Assembly (NCBI GenBank): GCA_002291845.1
Contig: DBAU01000109.1
Location: forward strand, 1 to 8,556
Direction of reading: 5' to 3'
DNA: 8,556 bases
From: Alphaproteobacteria bacterium UBA1002
GTDB taxonomy: Bacteria; Pseudomonadota; Alphaproteobacteria; Rickettsiales; UBA998
Shown here: positions 1-5,609 of the stretch, one piece after another
Layout of the letters: every line of letters begins with the position of its first letter
Position numbering within the stretch: the stretch's first letter is position 1
Position numbers and translations under genes: made by a program
The notes under the pieces: model-generated
Seen by the model: the letters and a program-made list of their open reading frames with translations, nothing else
What the model was told of the DNA's origin: nothing
Database searches by the model: none

Positions 1-669
1 AAGAAATACACCAACCGCGGCCTGCAGTTCCTCGACCTGATCCAGGAAGGCAACATCGGCCTGATGAAGGCGGTAGACAAGTTCGAATACCGCCGCGGCT
101 ACAAGTTTTCGACCTACGCCACGTGGTGGATCCGGCAGGCAATCACCCGGTCGATTGCCGATCAGGCGCGCACCATCCGCATTACCGTCCACATGATTGA
201 AACCATCAATAAACTGGTGCGGACATCACGGCAAATGATGCATGAAATCGGGCGTGAACCAACCCCCGAAGAATTGGCGGCGCGCCTTCACATGCCGCTT
301 GATAAGGTGCGAAAGGTTTTGAAAATCGCAAAAGAGCCGGTCTCCCTCGAAACCCCGATTGGGGATGAGGAGGATTCCTCCCTTGGTGATTTCATTGAGG
401 ATAAGAATGCCATCCTTCCGGTTGAGGCGGCGATTCATTCCAATTTGCGCGAAACAACGACGCGGGTTTTGGCATCGCTCACCCCGCGCGAAGAGCGCGT
501 ACTTCGCATGCGTTTTGGGATCGGCATGAACACCGACCACACGCTAGAAGAAGTCGGCCAGCAATTCTCTGTCACCCGCGAACGGATTCGCCAGATCGAA
601 GCCAAAGCCCTGCGCAAGCTGAAGCATCCGAGCCGCAGCCGCAAGATGCGTAGCTTCTTGGAACACTGA
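1..669 (+). CDS. rpoD: RNA polymerase primary sigma factor RpoD (sigma-70), C-terminal part, 5'-truncated by window edge
   Basis: Primary sigma factor that directs RNA polymerase to housekeeping promoters. Reading frame 1 is open from the first base and gives 222 residues, so the start lies outside the window; the internal ATG at 64 is not the start. Seen in order: region 2.2-2.3 (GNIGLMKAVDKFEYRRG), the -10-reading region 2.4 (about residues 35-58, with FSTYATWWIRQAI), region 3.0 with VHMIE (63-67), the region 3.2 finger (ETPIGDEEDSSLGDFIED, about 116-133), region 4.1, and the region 4.2 helix-turn-helix (TLEEVGQQFSVTRERIRQIEAK) from residue 181. The C-terminus HPSRSRKMRSFLEH is the usual ending, so the 3' end is intact. 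One oddity: residue 62 is Thr (184-186) where group 1 sigma factors normally have Pro (RIPVH). The family call is certain. Confidence 0.98.
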   Translation, partial: KKYTNRGLQFLDLIQEGNIGLMKAVDKFEYRRGYKFSTYATWWIRQAITRSIADQARTIRITVHMIETINKLVRTSRQMMHEIGREPTPEELAARLHMPLDKVRKVLKIAKEPVSLETPIGDEEDSSLGDFIEDKNAILPVEAAIHSNLRETTTRVLASLTPREERVLRMRFGIGMNTDHTLEEVGQQFSVTRERIRQIEAKALRKLKHPSRSRKMRSFLEH

Positions 670-684
670 TAATGAACCACGTGC

Positions 685-722
685 ACGCAAGAAAAGGGCG
701 TTTGATTACCCTTATCTTGCGT
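685..722 (+). terminator. Long stem-loop after rpoD, probable transcription terminator
   Basis: Arms 685-698 and 709-722 pair over 14 positions with a single A-A mismatch (693 with 714). The outer part is a perfect 8-base match, ACGCAAGA with TCTTGCGT, and the inner part is AAGGG with CCCTT. The loop is 10 bases. G-U pairs could extend the base of the stem. It begins 16 bases after the rpoD stop codon, where a terminator is expected. The downstream side is only T-rich, without a clean T run, so this may be a weak or Rho-assisted terminator, or a 3'-end protecting hairpin. The stem is read directly; the terminator role is inferred. Confidence 0.5.
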
Positions 723-781
723 GTGTGTCATGCTTTCATTCATTTACACTATTGGCGACGTCATGACTGGCGGTTGGCCTC

Positions 782-1054
782 ATGAACAATCGTTCTGAAA
801 CACGTCGACAGACGCAAAACGCCAACCGGGCGCTTGTACTCAAAATCCTGCGCATTGAAGCGTTCTATGTTGCGCCGCTCACAGCCTTGGTTTTATATCT
901 CATTACGAAACATCTCTGGGTTTCCTGTGCAATTGGATTGGCAATTTTTTCGGCGGGGATAGGATTTTATGCCTTTTTGAAGCGTGTCTTTCGCACGCAT
1001 GATCATCCTGAGGCGGCGCCTACGTTTGATCCAACCCGGATGCTGAGGAAGTAG
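782..1054 (+). CDS. Small two-helix membrane protein of unknown function
   Basis: A 90-residue protein I do not recognise. It has a basic, polar N-terminus (about 1-25), then two hydrophobic stretches at about residues 28-45 and 49-66 separated by a short KHLW turn, then a basic segment (LKRVFRTHD) and a polar tail. The positive-inside rule suggests that both ends face the cytoplasm. Its stop is two bases before the next start, so the two genes are probably co-transcribed and may act together. No strong ribosome-binding site precedes the ATG. An upstream ATG at 763 is out of frame. The second helix and its flanks resemble the same part of the following protein (W, then A-x-G, F-x-A-G, Y-x-x-L-K, R, D). 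Coding status is supported by the tight pairing with the next gene; no function can be given. Confidence 0.7.
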   Translation: MNNRSETRRQTQNANRALVLKILRIEAFYVAPLTALVLYLITKHLWVSCAIGLAIFSAGIGFYAFLKRVFRTHDHPEAAPTFDPTRMLRK

Positions 1055-1056
1055 CC

Positions 1057-1251
1057 ATGAGACCCGATCCGCTGCTCGATCCCAGCAAATTCCCAACCTA
1101 TCTGCTGCTTTCCGTTGCAGTCTCCGCTGCTATTGGTCTGATTATCTGGCGCGTCAGCGGGAATCCGTGGCTTGCAGGAGCTACCGGAGTGTTTTTGTTT
1201 GCTGGGGATTATGTCGGTCTTAAATGGCTGCTGGGTCGTGATGACCGCTAA
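1057..1251 (+). CDS. Small two-helix membrane protein of unknown function, partner of the preceding gene
   Basis: A 64-residue protein with hydrophobic segments at about residues 13-31 and 38-56, joined by a RVSGNPW turn and ending in a short charged tail (LLGRDDR). A good ribosome-binding site, GAGGAA at 1045-1050 and six bases from the ATG, lies inside the end of the preceding gene, so translation is likely coupled. The segment from the turn to the end can be lined up with the matching part of the upstream protein, which suggests that the two genes arose by duplication or form a heteromeric membrane pair. I do not recognise a named family. The weak size evidence for such a short gene is offset by the clear ribosome-binding site and close spacing. 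Confidence 0.68.
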   Translation: MRPDPLLDPSKFPTYLLLSVAVSAAIGLIIWRVSGNPWLAGATGVFLFAGDYVGLKWLLGRDDR

Positions 1252-1353
1252 GTGCTGCCGCTAATCATGTTTTTAAAAAAATATCGGTGGGGGACGTCGC
1301 CGCCACGCCAGACTGCATTGGGTTCATGAATCTGGCTCGTATGCCAATTTTGA

Positions 1354-1383
1354 TTGTCAATTGCGGTGCCGCTACCGTATAAG
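1354..1383 (+). promoter_or_regulatory. Candidate sigma-70 promoter for the NDUFA12-mlaD-DUF2155-M48 run
   Basis: TTGTCA at 1354-1359 (matches TTGACA at five of six) and TATAAG at 1378-1383 (matches TATAAT at five of six), with an 18-base spacer. Expected initiation six to eight bases after the -10 element falls at about 1390-1391, on the A of the NDUFA12 start codon at 1391. It is the only convincing -35/-10 pair I found in the 139-base gap before the four-gene run. It is a pattern match by eye, with no transcript evidence. Confidence 0.42.
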
Positions 1384-1390
1384 TACCGCC

Positions 1391-1750
1391 ATGACCATTG
1401 GCACAAAACTCTCTACGTTTTTCTCTGGAAAGCATGTCGGAACGGATGCGTTTGGCAATCGCTATTTTACAGAGAAACGTCCACGCAAAGGCCAACGGCC
1501 TCGTCGCTGGGTGATGTATAAGGGCGTTCCGGAGCCGACCAAAGTTCCCCCTATGTGGAACGCGTGGTTGCATCACACCATTGATCAACTGCCCAGTGAG
1601 TTGAAGCTGCCAGTATATCACTGGCAAAAAGAGCATGCGCCCAATCTTACCGGTACGGCGGGGGCTTATCTTCCACCAGGGCATATCCGTAAAGGGGCGG
1701 ATCGTGCGTCCACCGTGGCGGATTATCAGCCGTGGACGCCGGGTGAATAA
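1391..1750 (+). CDS. NDUFA12 family protein (complex I accessory subunit, B17.2-like)
   Basis: A 119-residue soluble protein of the NDUFA12/B17.2 family, an accessory subunit of respiratory NADH:ubiquinone oxidoreductase in mitochondria and Alphaproteobacteria, expected at the cytoplasmic face of the membrane. Seen: N-terminal MTIGTKL, the VGTDAFGNRYF block (residues 16-26), RRWVMYKGVPEPTKVPP (38-54), and the WNAWLHH signature (56-62). All of these are hallmark positions, and the length is usual for the bacterial members. The ATG at 1391 fits the family N-terminus; an in-frame TTG at 1361 would add ten unrelated residues and has no ribosome-binding site. No Shine-Dalgarno sequence precedes the ATG, consistent with a leaderless mRNA. 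First gene of a four-gene run; mlaD starts 17 bases after its stop. The complex I genes themselves are not in this window. Confidence 0.93.
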   Translation: MTIGTKLSTFFSGKHVGTDAFGNRYFTEKRPRKGQRPRRWVMYKGVPEPTKVPPMWNAWLHHTIDQLPSELKLPVYHWQKEHAPNLTGTAGAYLPPGHIRKGADRASTVADYQPWTPGE

Positions 1751-1767
1751 CACAGGAGCCACTGTCT

Positions 1768-2280
1768 ATGTCCCGTAATGCGATTGAAACGATCATGGGG
1801 GCCGTGGTTCTGGTCATCGCGGGTGCCTTCGTCGCGTTTGCCTATCAGAACAGTGACCTCGGCCAGAGCGATCAGGCAAGCTATCACGTCACGGCTGATT
1901 TCAGTAATGTTGGCGGCGTTAGCCGCGGGAGCGATGTGCGTATCGGGGGCGTAAAGATCGGCGTGGTGGATGATATGACTTTGCGCTCGGACACGTATCA
2001 GGCCCAGCTCCGTCTCGCCATCAATAACGATGTGAAGCTGCCAGCGGATACGGCAGCCTCCATTGTAGGAGACGGTCTGCTAGGCAGTAAGTTTGTGGCG
2101 CTGCAACCCGGCGCGGATGAGCGTATGCTTGGTCAGGGCGAGCGGATTGAATTCACCCAATCGTCAGTGAGCCTCGAAGAGCTGATTGGTAAGTTCGTGT
2201 TTAGTGCGGGCGGCGTGGATAAAGAAGAGCCCGCGGCTCCGGCAGCATCATCGTCCGAGCCGTCACTTTCTGTCCCGTGA
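1768..2280 (+). CDS. mlaD: MlaD, MCE-domain substrate-binding component of the outer-membrane lipid asymmetry (Mla) transporter
   Basis: A 170-residue periplasm-facing protein. Residues 8-27 form one N-terminal membrane anchor and residues about 39-116 form the MCE/MlaD domain, including the signature VGGVSRGSDVRIGGVKIGVV (48-67) and the DGLLGSKFVAL strand (102-112). A helix, SLEELIGKFVFSAGG, follows and is typical of MlaD; a short Ala/Ser/Pro tail closes the protein. MlaD forms a hexameric ring in the inner membrane with the MlaFEB ATPase complex and carries phospholipids between the membranes. A good ribosome-binding site, AGGAG at 1754-1758, sits nine bases from the ATG. No mlaE, mlaF or mlaC is present here, so those partners must be encoded elsewhere. 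The gene ends in a four-base GTGA overlap with the DUF2155 gene, which suggests translational coupling. Confidence 0.95.
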   Translation: MSRNAIETIMGAVVLVIAGAFVAFAYQNSDLGQSDQASYHVTADFSNVGGVSRGSDVRIGGVKIGVVDDMTLRSDTYQAQLRLAINNDVKLPADTAASIVGDGLLGSKFVALQPGADERMLGQGERIEFTQSSVSLEELIGKFVFSAGGVDKEEPAAPAASSSEPSLSVP

Positions 2281-2987
2281 GTGGCATGATGCGGCGGGTT
2301 TTGCCGTTTTTGGGAGGAGTGTTATTCCCGCTTGCCGTTAGCGCACAGTTCCTTGACCGACCGGATTATGGTGCACCTGCGCCGCAATATCGTATTCCTC
2401 AGCCGCCTACCGTGATGCCGCGCACCGCGCCATCTGCGGCGCCCTCCGCTTTTGGAAGCGATGTGCCGTCGATGCCTTCTTCTCCTTATAGTGTGCCCAT
2501 GCCCTCCACGTCCTCCCCGGTTGCCGGGGCGGCAGAGGATGTGGCGCCATCTCCTCCTCTGGCGGAATTGCCTCCTCCAGAGATTACGAGCGAGGCCGCC
2601 AGCCGTCAGATGGTGGTTGATTTGGCCATTATCGATAAAAACCTCGGGCGGCATCATCGTTTGCAGGTCCCGATGGATCGGGTGGTGCAGTACAAAACAC
2701 TGGAGTTACTCCCTAAACGATGCGTGATTGAGAGCCGTGCGGATGCTCCTCCTCAACATAGTGTGTTGGTGGATATTTATGACCGTAAGGCTGGATCAGC
2801 GGCAAGCCAGACCTTTTCCGGGTGGATGTTTGCAGGAAATCCATCTTTGTCGCATTTAGCGCATCCGTATTATGATGTGATTGCCTTTGCTTGCACCCCG
2901 ATGCCGACGGATGCAGCGTCTCCCGCAGAGGAAACACCCGGAGCCGCCAAAAGTAAGGAGCCTGCCAATGCGCGTCCATCTTCTTAA
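2277..2987 (+). CDS. DUF2155 domain-containing secreted protein
   Basis: A 236-residue exported protein of unknown biochemical function. An N-terminal signal peptide (MMRRVLPFLGGVLFPLAVSA, predicted cut before QF) is followed by a long Pro/Ser/Ala-rich linker (about residues 26-105). The DUF2155 domain spans about residues 112-206, recognisable from AIIDKNLGRHHRL, the hallmark FSGWMFAGNPSLS (180-192) and HPYYDV (196-201). Two Cys residues (149 and 206) in the domain could form a disulfide in the periplasm. The linker is long and low in complexity. The start is uncertain: GTG at 2277 overlaps the mlaD stop, while ATG at 2286 or 2289 would fit the signal peptide equally well, and none has a Shine-Dalgarno sequence. 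In Alphaproteobacteria DUF2155 genes commonly sit beside NDUFA12 genes, as here. The 3' end overlaps the protease gene by 20 bases. Confidence 0.88.
   Translation: MSGMMRRVLPFLGGVLFPLAVSAQFLDRPDYGAPAPQYRIPQPPTVMPRTAPSAAPSAFGSDVPSMPSSPYSVPMPSTSSPVAGAAEDVAPSPPLAELPPPEITSEAASRQMVVDLAIIDKNLGRHHRLQVPMDRVVQYKTLELLPKRCVIESRADAPPQHSVLVDIYDRKAGSAASQTFSGWMFAGNPSLSHLAHPYYDVIAFACTPMPTDAASPAEETPGAAKSKEPANARPSS
2955..2960 (+). promoter_or_regulatory. Ribosome-binding site inside the DUF2155 gene that sets the M48 protease start
   Basis: AAGGAG lies seven bases before the ATG at 2968, within the coding sequence of the preceding gene. It supports the start at 2968 over a longer open frame from 2881 (alternative start codon), which would add 29 residues and bury the lipoprotein signal. 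Confidence 0.7.
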
Positions 2988-3792
2988 GAGCCTGCCTGTT
3001 GTGTTTCTGCTGGCGGCTTGCGCCCAGCCGACCACACAAACGCCGTACTTTGACTCAGGCGCAGTAGCGCAGGAAGAAGCCGTGCAGCGCGCTTATGCAG
3101 CTCGTGGTCAGCAGATGTTGAACACGCCTTTCACGCCGCAGGAGCTGTCGGCGATGGAGCAACGGCTGGCAATGCATGCGTCGCGCATTGTAAACGCTGG
3201 GCAGCTTTTGTGCGATAAAATGGGGCGGGATCCCGCGACTTGTACCTACACGATCCGTCTGAGTACAGATGATCAGGAAAATTTGAATGCCTATGCCGAT
3301 GGTGAGGAGATTTTTATCACCCCGCCCATGATGCGATTTGTGGATACGGATGATAAGTTGGGCACAGTGCTCGCTCACGAGTACGCCCATAACATCATGG
3401 GACATGTCAGTGCAAAGAAGCGTAATGCGATGGCAGGGATGGCGGTGGGGGCGTTGGCCGATATGCTGGCGGCCACTCAAGGCTATGATACACGCGGTAC
3501 TTTTAGTGAAATGGGCGTAAATCATGGCCTGCGCGCCTTCTCGCCTGATTTTGAGCGTGAAGCAGATTACGTGGGGCTGTATGTGATGGCACTCGCGCAG
3601 TATGATATCGCCGAAGCTCCCAAGCTATGGAGAGAGATGACCGCTGCCGATCCGGAAGGGGCGTTTCTGACCGGCTCCCACCCTTCCAATCCGGAGCGGT
3701 ATCTGCTGCTGGATCACACAAAAAATGAAATTGTCCATAAAGTACGCTCCGGGCACTTACTGGTACCAAATCTTCGGCCAGAGCAGGGGTGA
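2968..3792 (+). CDS. M48 family zinc metalloprotease, lipoprotein (BepA/Oma1-like)
   Basis: A 274-residue putative envelope endopeptidase. Residues 1-18 form a lipoprotein signal ending in lipobox LAAC, with Cys18 as the lipidated residue, so the protein should be anchored in a membrane facing the periplasm. The zinc site is complete: HEYAH at 137-141 gives two His ligands and catalytic Glu138, and EREAD at 196-200 gives the third ligand Glu196 in the expected ExxxD form. The conserved SHPSNPER (237-244) supplies the late His and Arg typical of the family. A Gly/Ala-rich helix follows the HExxH (AMAGMAVGALADMLA), as is usual in M48. There are no TPR repeats, unlike BepA, so it matches the shorter Oma1/LoiP type. 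Such proteases remove misfolded outer-membrane or envelope proteins; its substrate here is unknown. It is the last gene of the four-gene run and overlaps the DUF2155 gene by 20 bases. Residue 19 is Ala, not Asp, so export to the outer membrane is plausible. Confidence 0.92.
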   Translation: MRVHLLKSLPVVFLLAACAQPTTQTPYFDSGAVAQEEAVQRAYAARGQQMLNTPFTPQELSAMEQRLAMHASRIVNAGQLLCDKMGRDPATCTYTIRLSTDDQENLNAYADGEEIFITPPMMRFVDTDDKLGTVLAHEYAHNIMGHVSAKKRNAMAGMAVGALADMLAATQGYDTRGTFSEMGVNHGLRAFSPDFEREADYVGLYVMALAQYDIAEAPKLWREMTAADPEGAFLTGSHPSNPERYLLLDHTKNEIVHKVRSGHLLVPNLRPEQG

Positions 3793-3920
3793 TTGCCTTT
3801 TTCTTGTCATAATCATCTAAGAGACTGAAAGAAATATATAAAAAGCTCGCTTCGGGGTGAGGTCTTACGGAAGCAAATGCAGTAACTTAATTAAACTGTC
3901 ACACATGGCAGGTCTGATAA

Positions 3921-3947
3921 GCGTTATACTTCAATCAAGTTTAACGC
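3921..3947. promoter_or_regulatory. Inverted repeat overlapping a -10-like element upstream of the glucosaminidase gene; candidate operator or leader hairpin
   Basis: Arms GCGTTATACTT (3921-3931) and AAGTTTAACGC (3937-3947) are inverted copies over 11 bases with one mismatch, separated by five bases. The left arm contains TATACT (3925-3930), a fair -10 element; no good -35 hexamer lies 16-18 bases upstream, which would fit an activated or repressed promoter. The right arm ends 21 bases before the ATG at 3969. There is no T run after it, so it is not a typical terminator. The rest of the 176-base gap (3793-3968) is AT-richer than its surroundings and shows nothing else I can name. The symmetry is seen directly; the operator role is inferred. 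Confidence 0.45.
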
Positions 3948-3968
3948 GTAGAAATTTTGGCTTTACAC

Positions 3969-5609
3969 ATGGTAAACGGCAGAACGGTAAATCCCCTTTT
4001 AACTGTGGAAGGCATCATTGCCGCCGCTCACCGTATCTATCCGGGGGATCCCGTCCGCGCAGAGCTATCCGCGACTCAGGCGATTCTTGAATCTGGCCTT
4101 GCAAGCAATCGTGGTCCGTCGGGTCTTGCACGGCGAGCTAATAATCTGTTTGGCATCAAAGGCACCGGCAACGCAGGTTCCATCACTATGCCCACGCGCG
4201 AAGTGGTGGGGGGCCGGGACGTCATGATGAATGAGCCGTTTGCCGCATATCTCACTCCGGAGGATAGTCTGCTCGCACATCAAGCTCTGATGCAGCGCCC
4301 CCGCTATGTAAATGCCGGTGTCGGTAGTGCGCGAACCTTTGAAGAGGCGGCACAGGCTGTGGCCCGCGCGGGTTATGCGACAGATCCGAACTATGCCCAG
4401 GCACTGATACGTGTGCGGCAGCAGTTCGTGGCGTCTGCCTCGATGCGCTATTTGACCACCAGCCCGTATTTCAACCCGGTATCCCTTGAGCCGCATGTAC
4501 TCGAGACGTTGGAGCAGGCGTCCGGTGGTGCGCACCGTGACGAAGTGACACAGATTCGTTCACTGCTGAACGATCCAAACGCCCAGCGCATGGAAGGGCT
4601 ACGCCGCCTGAGCGAGCTGAACCGCCGTCTGCTGGTGCAGGCCGGTGTTGCCGCGCGCGAAGCTGATATTCCCTTTGCCACCTTTCATCTGGCCCAGAAA
4701 TTTGGTGCACCGCTGGCTGCAGCCATCCACCATGCGACAGATCCAGCCATTCCGATTGAGCAGTTGGAGTCGGATGAGAGCCGCCGAGGTGCTGTGCGAA
4801 CCGCCCTTGCAGCCTATGTGCGCGAGAGTCGAGCAATTCTAAGCGAGGAACGCCTTGCCGGTTTGCAGCTTAGCGATGCAGAGCGTGCGCGTTTAAATCA
4901 GATACTGGGACTTCGCTCCCAGACGCCCGCCGTTGCATCCGCTCCGGGGGCTCGAGGTGCCGCAACGCCAGCGGCGGAAGGACAAGAAACAACACCTCCG
5001 GCGGAGGGGCAAGCTGCCCCATCTAATGCAGATACCCCGGAAGCACCAGAAGCCGCACGCGGGGAAGCCTCTGCTGTGGATCCTTCCACGCTGACTGTCG
5101 CTGATATGCGCTTACTCGCACGGGCTCGCAGCGAGGATAATCATCGCCAAGTGGAGCATCAGCGCGAACGGACAAACACGCACCGCCGCCATCCAGATGG
5201 TCGCCCCATGACCAATACCGAAGCTGCTGAGGAAGATCGTCGCTGGTCTGGTATGCTCTCCGGCTTAGGGGATATGGGGATTGGCGGGCTCATCATGATG
5301 ATGATTATTGGCTTGCTCGCGCCAGGGCTCCTTGGGATATTTGGGCAACCTAGCGCGTCACCCCCGGCAACGCCCGCTTCTGCTCCTGGTACCCCACCAG
5401 GGGGCACCCAAGCACCTGGGGGTTCTGGAAGTCCCGCGGCGCCAGATCGCACCACCAGCCTGCCTGCCACCCGCGGCAATCAGTTTGCGGCGTTACTTGA
5501 TGGACAGGTCCTCGTGCCTGGGGGACTGGCTGTGCAGTCACATTTAACGGGCGAGTACATCATGGCCCCCGGGGCGCGTGGTACGGGCTCTGTCCCTGGG
5601 ATTAGCTAA
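3969..5609 (+). CDS. Glucosaminidase-domain (FlgJ/GH73-like) peptidoglycan hydrolase with C-terminal hydrophobic segment
   Basis: A 546-residue protein. Residues about 10-155 form a mannosyl-glycoprotein endo-beta-N-acetylglucosaminidase-type domain, which cuts glycan strands of peptidoglycan. Seen: QAILESG with the presumed catalytic Glu41, ARRANNLFGIKG (54-65), TRE (76-78), FAAYLTPEDSLLAHQALM (91-108), RY (112-113) and AGYATDPNYA (134-143). Residues about 160-315 are a charged helical region; AQKFGAPLAAAIHHATDP in it faintly recalls a C-terminal module of some alphaproteobacterial lytic enzymes. Then come a Pro/Ala/Glu linker with a repeated PAEGQ, a basic polar stretch, one hydrophobic segment (about 435-458, GLIMMMIIGLLAPGLLGIFG), a second Pro/Gly-rich stretch and a 40-residue tail. 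No signal peptide is visible, which is odd for a wall hydrolase. ATG at 3969 is chosen over TTG at 3957; neither has a Shine-Dalgarno sequence. It is monocistronic as far as seen. The enzyme family is fairly sure; the role (division, secretion system, phage-derived or predatory) is unknown. Confidence 0.85.
   Translation: MVNGRTVNPLLTVEGIIAAAHRIYPGDPVRAELSATQAILESGLASNRGPSGLARRANNLFGIKGTGNAGSITMPTREVVGGRDVMMNEPFAAYLTPEDSLLAHQALMQRPRYVNAGVGSARTFEEAAQAVARAGYATDPNYAQALIRVRQQFVASASMRYLTTSPYFNPVSLEPHVLETLEQASGGAHRDEVTQIRSLLNDPNAQRMEGLRRLSELNRRLLVQAGVAAREADIPFATFHLAQKFGAPLAAAIHHATDPAIPIEQLESDESRRGAVRTALAAYVRESRAILSEERLAGLQLSDAERARLNQILGLRSQTPAVASAPGARGAATPAAEGQETTPPAEGQAAPSNADTPEAPEAARGEASAVDPSTLTVADMRLLARARSEDNHRQVEHQRERTNTHRRHPDGRPMTNTEAAEEDRRWSGMLSGLGDMGIGGLIMMMIIGLLAPGLLGIFGQPSASPPATPASAPGTPPGGTQAPGGSGSPAAPDRTTSLPATRGNQFAALLDGQVLVPGGLAVQSHLTGEYIMAPGARGTGSVPGIS

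Noticed and set aside
717..750. Possible promoter TTGCGT ... TACACT before the small membrane protein pair
   Set aside because: The spacer is 22 bases, too long for a sigma-70 promoter, and the -35-like part lies inside the stem of the post-rpoD hairpin.
1318..1345. Inverted repeat GCCAGA/TCTGGC in the gap before the NDUFA12 gene
   Set aside because: The arms are only six bases with a long spacer, which is common by chance, and the site does not align with the candidate promoter.
2322..2657. Open - strand frame opposite the DUF2155 gene
   Set aside because: Its Arg/His-rich translation is typical of antisense to a Pro/Ser-rich linker; the + strand frame has a signal peptide and the DUF2155 signature.
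3845..3865. Short hairpin CTCGC/GTGAG next to an A/T-rich stretch, possible terminator after the M48 gene
   Set aside because: The stem is five pairs including a G-U, no T run follows on the + strand, and on the - strand the stem has an A-C mismatch. There is also no - strand gene upstream that it would serve.
3957..3968. TTG at 3957 as the start of the glucosaminidase gene
   Set aside because: It adds only four residues and has no better ribosome-binding site than the ATG at 3969.
5159..5479. Open - strand frame across the linker and hydrophobic segment of the glucosaminidase gene
   Set aside because: It is Pro/Ser-rich with no recognisable motif, runs opposite the well-supported gene, and is explained by the low-complexity coding bias of that gene.
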